This document shows, piece by piece, positions 45,195-57,345 of a stretch of DNA of 64,000 nt. The translations under genes were made by a program, and so were the position numbers. Source of the DNA: Bactrocera neohumeralis (taxonomy: Eukaryota; Arthropoda; Insecta; Diptera; Tephritidae); assembly GCF_024586455.1 (NCBI RefSeq), contig NC_065923.1:40348370-40412369 (forward strand), given 5' to 3'. The number at the start of each line of letters is the position of its first letter. Position 1 is the first letter of the stretch. The notes under the pieces are model-generated. The model was not told the DNA's origin, did no database searches, and was given only the letters and a program-made list of their open reading frames with translations.

Positions 45195-45955
45195 ATTTAC
45201 TTTTCTCACGATCCCGATTATTGCCAAAGTACAGAGCCGCAAGAAATTCTCAAGTCGCTAGTTGGCAGCACATGAGAAAAAGACCATAAGAGAAAGCTAC
45301 AGACAAGTCAGAACGCTGCACTCCGGACTACAACGAACTGCCTCTTGATGTCTCCTGTCGAACACCTGCACAATGAGACCCGGAAGCTCCCAGTTAAGGC
45401 GCTTAATGAACTCCTCTCCAAGCAAATTCTGCTGGGGTGCTTTCGTAGAAATCATCCCTGCAGTCACCTGCTTGGAGCGGAACCGCCTCCTAGGAACATC
45501 AAGAAATCCTTCCTCAACTACGTCGACGACATAAAACAATACGCCGACTAGACCTCGGACGCAATAAACTTGAGACATTTACTGACCGCCATTCACAGTG
45601 GCGCCATTAACACCTTCACCGACTCCACCTCAGTGAATGGTGTACTTAGAGTCAATCCACCACCCATTGAAAATGAAGAATTCGAGTTGCCGCGAGAATC
45701 GACGGTGACCCTTGCGCAGCTTCGTTCTAGATACTGTAGCAGGTTACACTCCTCATTATCCAGAATCTATACTGACATCCCAAATATATGCCAACCCTAC
45801 ACAGCTGACACCTCTCTCCCTATGGTCTGACCTCGCCAAAACAGCACGTTTCCTAAGCCTACTCTTGGATGACCTCGATGAAAACTTATATAATCCTTAC
45901 CATCCTAGCGTAACTGTTACAACAACAACAACAAAATATTCTCGTAAATCGGTGC
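45195..45955 (+). mobile_element. Jockey-clade LINE C-terminal region and 3' end
   Basis: The frames at 45345-45551 and 45570-45830 read LMSPVEHLHNETRKLPVKAL, NELLSKQILLGCFRRNHPCS, HLLGAEPPPRNIKKSFLNYV, LRHLLTAIHSGAINTFTDST and PRESTVTLAQLRSRYCSRLH. This is the region after the reverse transcriptase of a jockey-type LINE, with a single early stop (tag at 45549). It ends near 45930 in '(aca)n' after 'aatccttaccatcctagcg'. The low number of lesions suggests it is relatively young. Confidence 0.8.
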
Positions 45956-47630
45956 AGTAGAACCTGAGAAATCGTGGGTATCCTTTTGAAAAATACAGCT
46001 TCGAAAAAAACGTGTTTAAAGTTTCAGTTTCGGCAGAACCAGTTTGGATGCCAGCTTAGCAAAATAGCCATGTATTCTCTTGTAGAAATATTCTTGAGTA
46101 GTTAAATACTCAAAAAAAATTTTTTTTTCTTGACTAAAATAACCGTTTAATTAAATTCATAGAACATCATTTCCTTATAAAAATGTGCTTTTGTGTTGAA
46201 AATGGGTTACATTTATAGTTCCCCTATATATTATTTTTATTCGATAATCTGATTTAAATATAAAATTTTTCATCCATTAAACTTTGATGACTTCGACCGT
46301 TTCTGTATGAATGTATGTGTATGTCAAATGTAATAACTAGAATTTCACAAAGTTTCGTGATTTTTCGCCATAACGGTTTTGCCCACAAAAAATACGTAAA
46401 GAAAACTACAATGCGTCAGTTTTCCATGAAAATGCGCAACCACGCCTAGTTTTTCATTTGCAAAAATTTCTGACATTTTCAATTAAAATTTATTCCTTCT
46501 TTGTTTATTAACAACGGCGCAATAATATTACATATTTACATACATTTGTACGTGCGTATGTATTGCATTGTTTTTATTTTATTTCAGCTAATAATAGTTG
46601 TTCTTGTTGCCCGTGTACTGTTTACCCGGCAAATATTTTTGTGCGCTGCGCTGATGACACCGAGGTAAAGCATATGCGAAGGCACACTAGCCCTCTGCTC
46701 CTAGAACTGTAAAATTCCGGTGGTAATTCGTACGTAGTTCAAAACTCAGAGAGAAAGTGAGCGCAACGAAAAGTGAGTGAATGAGAGAGGTCAAAAGAAG
46801 TGTACCACATCCAAATATTTTTGCTGCGTCCTTAAAGGATGCTTCTTGGTATACGTGTCTTTGTTGTGTCCTCAGAAAGCGAAATAGTTATTTTGACTGG
46901 CCTTCTACCACCGACTGCACCTAGTCGCAGTCGCCTACGCGCCTAACAAATTCCTTTTTTTACCAGTAATATGAGAGGGTGACATTCTAGGAATAGAAAG
47001 CACTGCTAGTAGCAACAGCGCACAATGTTGGCAACTAAAATAACAATGCTTATGAAATGCGAGATATTGGGGGCAACATGGTGTGCTTGCACCTCACACA
47101 GGGAGCGTGCCCGCAGTAGCTCCAGTAATAGCGGCAGCTAACACGTTACATGGGCAGCAAGGTGTGCAACGTGCATGCGCTATGGCAAGAGCAACTCTTT
47201 TACCAAAGAGAAGTCGCAATTCGGCATCGAGAGAAATACGTTGAGAGAGTAAGCGCCGAAGAAGATTTTCCGCAAGTGAGCCACAGAGACAATTTCAGTC
47301 GGCGGTATTTTGGGGCAGCGGTGTTGTCACCTTCATTGATGTCCAATTGGGCGAAAACGGAATTTCGAGGGAAATTTTTTAGGCATCGTACGTATTGTTG
47401 TTGTTAGTACACAAACATCCTTTTTCCTGTTTTTGTCGGCGCTCTGCACTCGTCTTCTGGGTGGTTTTGTCTGCTTGTCTAACTGGACTGGCGCAATGGT
47501 ATGCAGCAGTTAGCTCGCAGACAGTTAGTGGTAGTTGCTGCTCGCTGGCCAGCGACATGATTCAGAGTGAATCACAACATCGACGAATGCGGACACTCTA
47601 GTTAGTTCGCGGTTGAAAAGTGGCCCGTTC
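45956..47630. other. Intergenic DNA, probable promoter-proximal region of the next gene
   Basis: From 46740 on there are GAGA-type stretches ('cagagagaaagtgagcg', 'gtgaatgagagagg') and the base composition becomes less AT-rich, as is usual upstream of and within 5' leaders of fly developmental genes. No coding sequence. Confidence 0.35.
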
Positions 47631-49217
47631 GGTGCTTGAAGAAAGTCAAGCCAATCAACCAGCAGCCCAACCAGCCACAAAGCCAGTTAGTCAGCTAGTA
47701 GCAACCAACTAATAATCAAGCTGTGAAACAATTAAGTGTAGCAATTTCGGTGTTAGTGTATTTGGCCAATAGTACCAGCTGCCGCACCTTTCATCAACAC
47801 CAGCGGCAAGCTAGCAGCTTGAGGCTTTTGTGCGTCGCAGCTTTGGAAACAACAGTGTTAAAAGGTGTGTGAGTGTATATACATATGTATATGTATATGT
47901 AAATGTGTGTGCGCGTGACCAAACCAAATTAAATAGTGTACATTTTTTAATTGCAAACATTTGCTGTGCGGTTTTGCAAAAAAACGAATAAATTCTATAT
48001 TGTATGCAATAAAATTGTGGAAAATTTTCGATTTCTTGTGTGTAGACATCTGCCAAAGCTATAAAGTTATTTTTCTTCACAAAACTGCGCCACAACGTTC
48101 GGGGCTTCGGTGACAAGCAGAGAAAATTGTGTTAATGCGACAACGAACAAAATAAGGAAGATAAAAATAAACACAAACAAAACCTAATACAGCCATCGAG
48201 CAGCAGCAGGCGGGCAGACAGGCAGCGGCAGGTTAGGTTGACTCGCCCAAAAGACCCACACTGCCGACACTATCGCCGTCATCTTTGGCCACATACATCC
48301 GTACATACTATGTACATAGAAATGTGTTAAGAGAGTTGCATACATACTTACAAACATACATCCATTAGCACATGTGTACTATAACCAAACCGTGTCGTTG
48401 GTGCTGCGTAGTTTCTGGTTTCTGCTCCACAAAGCTACACGTTATTTTGGTCTCAAGTGTAGATATGTTTCTCTCAGTGTATTACATACGCATAGTCTGC
48501 CTACATACATGCGCTTTGGTGAGCGCCTTTCGACTTTGCAGCCGCCGTGACTCCATACTCCGCGCACCTGCGTCTACGTCAGCGCTTGAATGGCAGCGAC
48601 GAGCATAGTAATAATAATAAAGCTCGTTCGCATACTGAGCCCTCTCAGCGGCAGCTGAAGTGCCCAGAAAACGCCGTATCCCCTCACTAAGCCAGCAAAC
48701 AGTCAACCAGCCAGCCGGCAATCCAGACCATCAACCTACATATGCACACATACATATGTACGTATATGTATGTATGCAAGTACATATGTATGTATAACTA
48801 CCCACCTTTCTAGCAACAGCAGCGGTGGCAAGCCGAACAACAAGCGCGCCTGAGCCAAACAAACCGGCTTTTATGAAATCTTTTCTCTTCTCAACTTTTT
48901 TTGGCCTTGCTTTGCTTTGTTGCTCTCCTCTTTTCTTAATTCGCACGTCACATTTATTTTTTTTTTTGTTTCCTCATGCATTTATACCAAAGTTTTCTCC
49001 ACGCGTTACTGGCTACCGACTACGTCTCGCCACACACACATTTAGTCAAAGTGAAAAGTACGGAGCGTTCAGCAGTTATTGCCTTTTTGGGTTTTGTCTG
49101 AACTTATTTTTATTATTAGTGTGTGCGTGTGTCTGTTTTGTTTTTCGTAGTTTCTTTTCGTGTTTATTTGGCCGAAAAGTACAATAAAAATTCTGCTGTT
49201 GACAGCAGAAGTCACAA
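47600..49217 (+). other. Candidate non-coding first exon(s) or leader of the 52-kb gene
   Basis: This stretch is rich in CAGC/AGCAG and purine tracts, lacks known transposons and ends at a good splice donor ('cacaaGTAAGTAAG', GT at 49217-49218). With the acceptor at 51274 it would make a long 5' untranslated exon followed by a 2-kb intron. The transcription start is not defined. This is inference from composition and splice consensus only. Confidence 0.3.
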
Positions 49218-49479
49218 GTAAGTAAGAAAATCAAATGGAAAGAAGTTGAAGTAGAAAGTTGTAGTAACTCAGTGCGGTTTTGGGAGCAAGCAAAACTGAA
49301 AAACATGAAAACATAAATAAGCGGAAATCAGTTTAGAACTTTCAGCGGCTTAAAGTCGAGTAAGTTGCTTAGTATTGACACATGCTTTATAGTTAGCTGA
49401 ATACAGCTCAATAGCGTTTTTACGTGCTTTCATAGTATACTCTGGGTTTGTAACACCCACAAGGGAACGTTGGAGAGAT

Positions 49480-50570
49480 TAGATTAGATAACTAAATGAG
49501 GATTGCATCGTGGTCTGGGGTCTCTTGTGCCCTCTCCTAAGTCACAACGTCTCAACTAGCCCCAGCAAATTTATAAATTTCAATATATTCCTAGGTGTTA
49601 TTGAGGCGATGTGATCCCTAATGGAAACATGGATCCAAGGGACTCCTGTGAAGTCAATTAGCAGGTTCTGGTTCAGACTCCAAGTCGCAGAAGTCGCGGC
49701 AATTCGCACAAGAAGCTAGGACCATGTTAAATAAGTGCTTCTTGAACTTACAATGGCCAATTGATTACATATTTAAACCTTTTGACCATGCCTAGGAGTT
49801 GTTGCCAATGCTTCTCCCCTCCCACTGTTTCATCATTGTGGAACAGCCCCTTTATGGTACGGAAACCAACCGCAATGAAAGGTTACTACCTCCTGCAGAA
49901 CACGCAAGCAATTTGATCTTATACTCTTAAATCGCTTTGAGTGCCGCTTAACTGTCTTTGAGTATGACTTTACGTTCGTTGCGATAGTTTTCTTGGAGGT
50001 TTATCTCTACGCACCGTCTTATTGCAAAGACCTCTGCATGAAATATGCTCGAATAACTACCCATAGGTATAGAGAGTTTTGTGCTTGGTCCTGCGACCCC
50101 TGCGCTAATTCCCTCCGACGTTTGCGGTTTTCGAGCCGTCGTTATAAAACTAGATTGTACTGTCCTTAAGCAGTAGCTCAAGAGCGGAATCGTTCAATTC
50201 GGCCTTATTGCTGACTTTAACCTAGTGAGGTAAACCATTTTGGTAATGCTATCCCTATGGAGAAGAGCCAGTGGTATTTTGCAACTTAGGTCCTTCATGC
50301 GTTGGGAAGAGATTACCTTACATCGCACACGCAGACGAGTCGTTTCAGCTTCCATAGTTGAAGTCCTACTGAAGTCTGCGATGCTTTAGAGCCCAAGCCA
50401 CCGCTCCATATGTGATAATCGGTCCCACGATCATGGTGTACAACCATCTCACAATCCTTGACTGGTAACACCAGGATGTACCAGCAAGCCGATTGCACAC
50501 CATAAATGCCTTCGTAGCTTTGACCTAATCAACATGCTGCTTCCACCGCAGAGTAGAATCCAGCGTGATA
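49480..50570 (-). mobile_element. LINE fragment with RNase H domain (I/R1-like)
   Basis: The minus frame 50181-49948 includes TSEGISAGVAGPSTKLSIPM and FHAEVFAIRRCVEINLQENY with RNERKVILKDS. This is the middle of a LINE RNase H domain, including the catalytic Glu (AEV) and a diverged Asp block (ILSDSQAA in active copies). Upstream reverse-transcriptase and downstream C-terminal sequences are frameshifted. It is the same family as 63590-64000. It lies in the proposed first intron. Confidence 0.7.
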
Positions 50571-51274
50571 CCATGTTGCAAGAGTACAAAAATTAACCTG
50601 TGAAATGAAAATAGGTATTATCCAACCAAAAAGAGGCTTGAACGAAGAAATGCATTACCTAATAATTCTATATAATATTGATGAAATTTTCTGTCTGAAT
50701 TTTTATATTGAATTAACACATCCAAACGTGTTTACTACATGTTACATTTAAAATTTATATACATACATACATATGTATATATATTTTTTCAATTCAACGA
50801 AAAATGTGTTTTAAAAATATTTTAAAGGTTAATCACAATTTTGCATTCACGTTCAGATATTATAATTACCATAAGTACATTTCATGAGTCTGGCGGGTGG
50901 GCAAAACAGGTGGAAGCAAAATGGAATTAAAAACAGAATTTACACATAAACAAATTAAGCTTGTGTGCATTCTCATAATGTCTGCCTCAATTTTATTGCG
51001 ATTTATGCACTTCCACGAGAGTTACAAAGCAAAAACTTTAAGTCAGAATTATATTTTGTGAATTACCTTGTTTTGTTTACTTATTTGGCGTATGCGAAAA
51101 ATTTACCATGTACAGTGTGATTCAGATGAAAAGCAATAATATTACATCAGACACTTACCAGTTATTATTAAATAATTAATTTATAAAAGTTTATCTTAGT
51201 TTAAAAATAAAATATCAATTTTGTTGATTTTTTTAATATTTCATAATACTAATGTCATATTTTTTTCTTTGCAG
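50571..51274. other. AT-rich DNA ending in a strong splice acceptor
   Basis: A/T-rich with CATATG/TACATA repeats at 50758-50785. At 51261-51274 the sequence ttttttctttgcag is a textbook polypyrimidine tract and AG acceptor. Confidence 0.45.
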
Positions 51275-52082
51275 TTGTTCTTCGGCTTTGGTTTCAATTT
51301 AGTGTTAAAGAAGTAAACAAAAAAAAAAATATTTATCATAATAATGTTGTAAATACATATATGTAAATATATATGAAAACTTACTAATATTGAGCTATTA
51401 GTAGTAATCCAAATGAAAATGTATCTTAACGCAAAACCCTTTATCTATTAGATTAAAACGACAACAGAGAAGTTTTTAAATTATTTTAATTGTAAGTCAA
51501 AATCAGATTTAATAATAAAGGAAATGAATAAATAACGAAGTAGAATTATATTAAAAAAATATAAATAAAAATTTCAACATCAGCAACGTTGAAATTTCCA
51601 ACAAAAAAGTTGAAAAAAAACATCAACGGAGTTCAAAATTATTCAAAAAAACAAAAATCGCAAAACATAATCGAGCAAATATATGAAAAAAAGAGAATTG
51701 CCGATAGCGCTAAAAAATACATAAACGTAAAGAATACGAATGACGCGTGAAACTGTTGCTGCCGCAACGTTACAAATCGACGTACATACAACGACCGCTG
51801 ACAACAACACATGTGCGCGTAGAGAAACCGCAGCAGCACCAGCAACAATTGCACCTTTGGCAGCGAGTGTGAAGCGTGCAAATCACCGTCGAGGACATTT
51901 GTCGAAATTTAATTCGACAACGGCAACAACAACAACAAATTGTTACAATACATACGACCGCGATAGGACGCGCTCGACCACACTTTTAAAATCAATAACG
52001 ACGAAGCGACGCGGCGGCGATTTTATTGTATTGCATTAAGTTTGCAAAGGAATTTTTGCATTGCATCGGTTAGCGTATACAA

Positions 52083-52888
52083 ATGAAAACGTCGCTTGTG
52101 AACGCGTCCAATTTCGACTACTCCAGTCGCCCCGTGTACGAGGGCGAACAACGGCACGTACTTCAATACGAGCAGCAACAGCTGCAACAGGACCAACTGC
52201 GGGCAGCAGAACAAGACGAGCCTCAGCAGCAACAAGAGCAGGCACTGCAACAACAACAACAACGCAATCATCAAACGCCGCGTACGTATCAAAGAGAACA
52301 ACTACAATCACAACAGACTCGTCAACAGCATCAGCGTTATCACGACAAACAGTCCGAACCAGAGCAGCTGGATCGACAGCAACAAGAGAATTCTGCCGCT
52401 GCCACGTCGACAATTGTCTACCCATTCGTCGCGGCGCATATAAAGCACTCGCCGTGCGATTTTGAGGACGCTGAACAACAACAAAATCAAGCATCTGCAC
52501 AAGCGTGCGGGTACAGTCATCGCCGAAGCTATAGTAGATAGTAGCGACGACGATATAAACGGTGATAATAATTTGGCGCAGAGTGTAATTTATATTGACG
52601 ATAGCAATTGCGAGCAACCGCTGGAACAGCGACAACCGCTAAAAGAGACCAACGGTGATAACTGTGTCATCACCAGCAGCAGCAACAACAACAACAGTAA
52701 TAATAATACCAGTAAACTTGCCACTAATAACGAGATAAGTGTAGTTACATCGACGAAGCGTCAGCAAACGTCCACGTTACGTTATCCCTCCTCCGTCGCG
52801 TCGAGCAAATACCAGCATAGTAATCAGCAGCAGCAGCAAAGACAGCCGTTGCAGCAGAAAATATCGAGCAAACGCAAGCGTGAAACAG
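52083..52888 (+). CDS. Gln/Asn-rich first coding exon of an unidentified regulatory-type protein; apparent frameshift
   Basis: An ATG at 52083, preceded by an in-frame TAG at 52071, opens MKTSLVNASNFDYSSRPVYE followed by long Gln-rich runs. The frame would end at 52541. The sequence that looks like real protein then continues in the next frame: TVIAEAIVDSSDDDINGDNN, LAQSVIYIDDSNCEQPLEQR, Asn/Ser runs, and KISSKRKRETG. It ends at the donor CAG|GTGAGT (exon end 52888, phase 1). Removing one G from the GGG at 52509-52511 would join the two parts as ...ACGTVIAEA.... The exon probably starts at the acceptor at 51275. Low-complexity Gln/Asn, acidic and basic KRKR segments suggest a nuclear regulator, but I do not recognise it. 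No later exon is found within the remaining 11 kb. Confidence 0.6.
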
Positions 52889-53775
52889 GTGAGTGACAAA
52901 GTAATAGAATGTAGCTATCTATAATCAAGTTAAATTCGCCAACTAAGTCAACAGGAGTGGCGTAAAATAAGCGTAAATATTTAAATATGCAACTAGAACA
53001 ATTAACACTTTGATAAATTGAAGTTCGCTGAGACATTCGGGCGCACACGTGCCCCAACACAGTCACATCTCACCCGGTTCGGCAGTGAAAGATGTATGTA
53101 ATACGCGACAAATACAATGAAAGTAATTTGAAATTCCGATAATTACAAAAAAAAAGTAATTAATTATATTCGTACTATATACTTATGTATGTACATATAT
53201 GTACATATGATCGAAAATACAACAAAACCTGTCTGTCAACATTGCATTTTGCATTTTTGCACTGAACACTCGCCCTTTACTGACGGGCAGAGGGCTTGGT
53301 CAACTTAACTCCGAACAAATCGCTCTGATTCCGTTCAACTTAAGCCTTGGAATTTCTTACAAACGTGTCGTACTTGTTAAACATAAATTAACATATTTTT
53401 ATTAATTCTGATTTATGTTTACTTTATACATGTGATCTAATAAATTAAGCTGAAATACTAGCTCTTTTTGCCCTTTATATCGGCAGGTTGTTGATTTCCC
53501 CTTTGCAAAAATATAAATACTCTTTAAGCGTATATTCTGTGCACTTGACAAATTGAAAAAAAAATATTGAAAATTTATCAAGATTTTTATCAAATAAAAA
53601 GCTTTGAGTTATGCTGTGGCAATCTTGATAAAATACAAAGTTTGAAGCGCAGCACTGTCAAGAGCATTTGACATCAGGACAATTTATTAAAAAAAGAGCT
53701 TTTTGTTAGTTACGTCTCTGAATAGAAAAATTTTGATAAATTCTCAAACATAGTAAGATGTTGAATTTGTTAAAC
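52889..53775. other. Start of the proposed large intron
   Basis: AT-rich, with a TACATA/TATG repeat at 53184-53212. No transposon or exon recognised. Confidence 0.4.
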
Positions 53776-53829
53776 CCGCCCAACAGCAGAGTTACATATG
53801 TTCATAATTTATTAGAAAAAGTCAAATAC

Positions 53830-54160
53830 AGCTGCTGTCCAGCCGTGAGAAACGTGAGTGACCCTTGCGCAGCTTTGTTCTGGATATTGTAGCAGGTTAC
53901 ACTCCTCATTATCCAGAATCTATACTGACATATCAAATATGTATATGTCCAGCGTAAAACGAGTCCCCGCAAGACACTAGCCACCTCTTAACCCCTCCAA
54001 TCCCAATCATCTTACACCCTTTTACCTTTGGTCCGACCCCGTCGAAACAGCACGTTTCTTGGCCTCCCGTTAGATGACGTCGACGACAACCTAGATAATC
54101 CTTACCATCCTAACGGGGATTCGACAACCGTTAGAACAACAACAGCAATTTCATTGTCGT
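53830..54160 (+). mobile_element. Jockey-clade LINE 3' fragment
   Basis: 'gtgacccttgcgcagctttg' corresponds to VTLAQL in the copy at 45.7 kb. Then come 'ccagaatctatactgacata', 'cgaaacagcacgtttcttgg', 'gatgacgtcgacgacaacc' and 'aatccttaccatcctaacg', ending in an AAC-rich tail (54134-54150). It is only the last 300 bp of the element. Confidence 0.75.
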
Positions 54161-54164
54161 TGCC

Positions 54165-54735
54165 GTTCTTTTTCTACGAATAGCTTCAGGCAAACGACGC
54201 ATAACACTTAAATAGTTTTCCTTAATGACAGTTTGGCCGGTCGTAAGGAATTCGGAGAGCACCACACCTCATTAATCGAAGAAAACTGTAATATAAACTT
54301 AATTTTTGACCGGCTTTGACGTGGCTTTTTCGACTTCGGCTCACCTTTGCCACGATATTCGGCCGATTGATTATCTGCTTCCGGGTCGTAAGCATATATC
54401 CAAGACTCATCGCCAGTAATAATACGTTCCATGACATCCTGGTAGTCGGGAAGCATTGTTTACCGACGTAAACGCGACGCTGTTTTTTGAAAAAAATTTT
54501 GATTTCGGAACCAATAGTGCTTTCACTTTTCTTAGGTCCAATTGATCTTTCAAAATGGTTTTCACTGATCCTTCAGATATTCTAACAATGCCAGTAAGAT
54601 CTCTGACTGTTAATCGTCGATTCTCAACCACGTGTTGATCATCGGTTGATGTTGATGACCCTCCTGGACGTGGATCGTTGTCAACGTCGTTCTCAACCCT
54701 CTTTGAATAATTTTACCAATCAAAAACACTTGCTC
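54165..54735 (-). pseudogene. Degenerate mariner transposase (lineage 6)
   Basis: On the minus strand, VENRRLTVRDLTGIVRISEG with SVKTILKDQLDLRKVKALLV is the second helix-turn-helix and linker. Then ERIITGDESWIYAYDPEADN with QSAEYRGKGEPKSKKPRQSR is the block with the first catalytic Asp, followed by LTTGQTVIKENYLSVMRRLP. The HDNAPxHT block and beyond are absent. This frame is closer to consensus than the copy at 28.7 kb and has a long uninterrupted segment around the first Asp. Confidence 0.82.
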
Positions 54736-54769
54736 GAGACAAACAGTTATCATCGAAGTTCTTTTCCAA

Positions 54770-54965
54770 GATTCTAAAGGATCACATTGTATCTCGGAAC
54801 CCGACCGAACGCTTCGATATAGTATATGTATATATAAAATTGGATTCCTATACTCTGTTTGACGTTTTTGGTCTTAAGGTATTTCCCAGGCTTTGATTCC
54901 TGCAAGTTACAAGAGCATAAAGTGTTCGATTGCAGCCGAACTTAGCCCTTCCTAACTTTTTTTTT
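54770..54965 (+). repeat. Family A 3' end fragment
   Basis: It has 'ttgtatctcggaacccgacc' and ends with 'acaagagcataaagtgttcg', 'attgcagccgaacttagccc' and 'ttcctaac'. This matches the 3' end of copies at 3.5, 8.5 and 17.4 kb. Confidence 0.65.
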
Positions 54966-56580
54966 AGGGTTGCCAACACTTTACTACATAAATGGCGGCA
55001 AATTTAAATTTTGGGTTAATTTTGGGAAACACAATGTAATATATAAAACTTGTTTGCGATGAAAAGTTTTCACTGTAGTGTTTACTAGCTTGCAATAGCT
55101 GATAAGCGGCGATTGCATATGGAGACGCTCACGTAGTCATACAGGCGTAGAACTCTCTTTTGAACTGGCTACGCTCAACCCTAAGTTGTTTTGCATTTAA
55201 TTCTGATAAAATTTCAAAATTCTGAAAAACAACTATTTTCTTGGCAACCACATACATATGTACATGCAAACATACATATGTATATTGTTTACTGTCGATA
55301 ACAGTGTTGTAGTTATCAGTTTCGTTCGCACATATGCCACTTTGATAATAGCAAAGTAATAGAGCACAATGAAAATTTATATGAATGTATGTATGTATAT
55401 GATTTAATATTCATATTTTTTATTGGTCTGACTTTTCAGCGAGACGCCGGCTCGTTTTTTGCTATCTCCATTCCACGCCATATCAAAACAATTTTCGCTT
55501 ATTATTACCGTGAATACACACATATGTACATATTTATGTGTGTACAATACTTACATTTTTATTTTTTTTTTTAGCACTTATTTTGATCTTATATTTCGCC
55601 TGTGTCGGCGTGTGTTTTGTTTATTGCGCCTTAGTTATAATAATAATTTGTTTTTTCACTTTTCGTCCCCAACTTTATTTTCGCCATTCGTTTGCGTATA
55701 CCGTCCGACAATGAGCTCGTTCATACAATAATCAGTTCTCTTTGCCCCCTTTGAATTCAGCGTCTGCCAAATGCAGGGTGTTAAGCAGCTCCACGCGGTT
55801 CGTTCTGGATTTCATTTGCTTGTTTTCACGAAAGCATGCTTTCAAAATAAGTGTGCTTACCCTTATGTGCTTATGTGTTGACGCCACGAAGCCAGTAATC
55901 GTCGGCTTTTATTTATTTACCTTTTTTTTTTTTTTTTTTTTTTTTGATATTTCTTAATTTTTATTTTTTTTTTTTTTGTGGCTGGCTCATTGTGGTGCTT
56001 ACTTTAGTGGAAGGTACCGCTTGCCATATTCATGTGTAGTTTTTGTTTTTGTGTATTATGATCGACCCAGCGTGGCGTTTGAAAGCGTTTTGTTTACTTG
56101 GCAGTTACTTGAGTGCTCGTTTCATAGTTTTTACTTTATTCCCTCTTCTTATATATTTCTTAATTTTTGTTTAATTTCTTATTCTGTTTAATAATTTTGT
56201 TTTTGTTTTTTGTATTTTTTTTTTTCACAAATGAAAAGGTTTATTGCTTCAGAAGTTGAGTAATTTTTTACAAGCCGTCAAGTTGCTTAACTTTTAGCTT
56301 CTTTTTATAAAGAGCCGGTTTTGGAGTTCATCAAGCGTCGTCGATGAAATCGGACAGTCCGAAATCGAAATTTAAACAAGTCTGACTAAAAAGCGGTAAA
56401 AACTTTTATAACAACACTTTTGGTTATTGATTTTTAAAGGCCTTTTTAATGACTTTTTATATGCATAAAGCATAAATTTGTATATTTGTGGGATATATAG
56501 TATATACATAGGTGTACTTACATACATAGGCAGATACAGTGTCTTACAAAAGTATTTCTCTCTCTAAAAACACTTTTTGG
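54966..56580. other. AT/T-rich DNA with long T runs
   Basis: Contains a 24-T run at 55922-55945 and a 14-T run at 55964-55977, plus TACATA repeats. The open frames are T-rich (Phe/Leu/Ser) and not credible. Confidence 0.5.
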
Positions 56581-56584
56581 TCTC

Positions 56585-57345
56585 TAATTTAATCATTTAA
56601 CTGGCGAATGACACGCGTGATGTTTTGCTCCAAGGCCTGAATCGAATCGGGATTGTCCGCATAGATTTTAGTTTTTACATATCCCCACAGGAAAAAGTCT
56701 AACGGTGTGATATCACACGATATTGGTGGACAATTGACCGACCCAAGTCCTGAAATGAAGTGCTCACTGAAGTGTTCTTTCAATAAATCCATTGTTTGGA
56801 TGTTATGTGTGGGAAGTGGCGCCATCTTGTTGAAACCAAATGTCGCCGAGATCACAAATCTCTTTAAGTTGCTCTTCGTCCCAAGTCCGAAAATTTGGCT
56901 TGTTTACATACGCATTCAGCCAGAAATGAGCCTCATCGCTGTACAAAATTTGCATCAAAAACGTCGGATCTTCTTGGGACTTTTCAAGAACCCATAGAGC
57001 GAAGCGATGTCGCTTGGAAAGGTCGAGCGGTTTCAGTTCTTGCTCAAGCTGTATTTTGTACGCTTTCAATTTAAGATCTCGACGTAAAATGCGCTGAGTT
57101 GTTCCATGCGTCAGTCCAAGTTGCTGCGAATGAGGTCGAATCGACTCTCCATAAGTTGAGCGAAGCGCGACAAACACATTCTTTACAAGACGTGACTTTT
57201 CGTGGTAAAGTTGAACAAACGTTGTTCAATCGTAAGTCTTTCCATGATGAAATGCCAAACAGTACTGAACAAAAATAACATGACAACTTGACATACTAAC
57301 TCACACGTGATCTGTCTTAAAAAGGTTATTGAAAAATTCATTCTC
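56585..57345 (-). pseudogene. Mariner-like transposase, relatively well preserved but deleted (lineage 3)
   Basis: On the minus strand, SQQLGLTHGTTQRILRRDLK with LKAYKIQLEQELKPLDLSKR leads into EDPTFLMQILYSDEAHFWLN (first Asp) and AYVNKPNFRTWDEEQLKEI. A deletion then joins directly to LGDIWFQQDGATSHT (second Asp). After a frame change come NIQTMDLLKEHFSEHFISGL, CPPISCDITPLDFFLWGYVK (third Asp region, with one altered residue) and TKIYADNPDSIQALEQNITR. All three catalytic blocks are visible, but about 70-80 residues between the first two are missing, so it is inactive. Confidence 0.87.

Noticed and set aside
51740..52039. 99-codon + frame with Thr/Ala-rich sequence (MTRETVAAATLQ...)
   Set aside because: It lies in the probable 5' untranslated part of the same exon, ends before the 52083 start and is low-complexity. 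It could be an upstream ORF, but there is no further support.
52061..52465. 134-codon + frame overlapping the Gln-rich exon (MHRLAYTNENV...)
   Set aside because: It is an alternate frame of the CAG-rich sequence (Arg/Thr/Ala repeats) and ends inside the exon. The frame starting at 52083 has more varied, protein-like sequence.
52036..52635. 199-codon open frame on the minus strand, the longest in the window
   Set aside because: It is antisense to the Gln-rich exon. CAG/CAA repeats read backwards give long Val/Leu/Ala-rich open frames with no stops. No motif or start context supports it.
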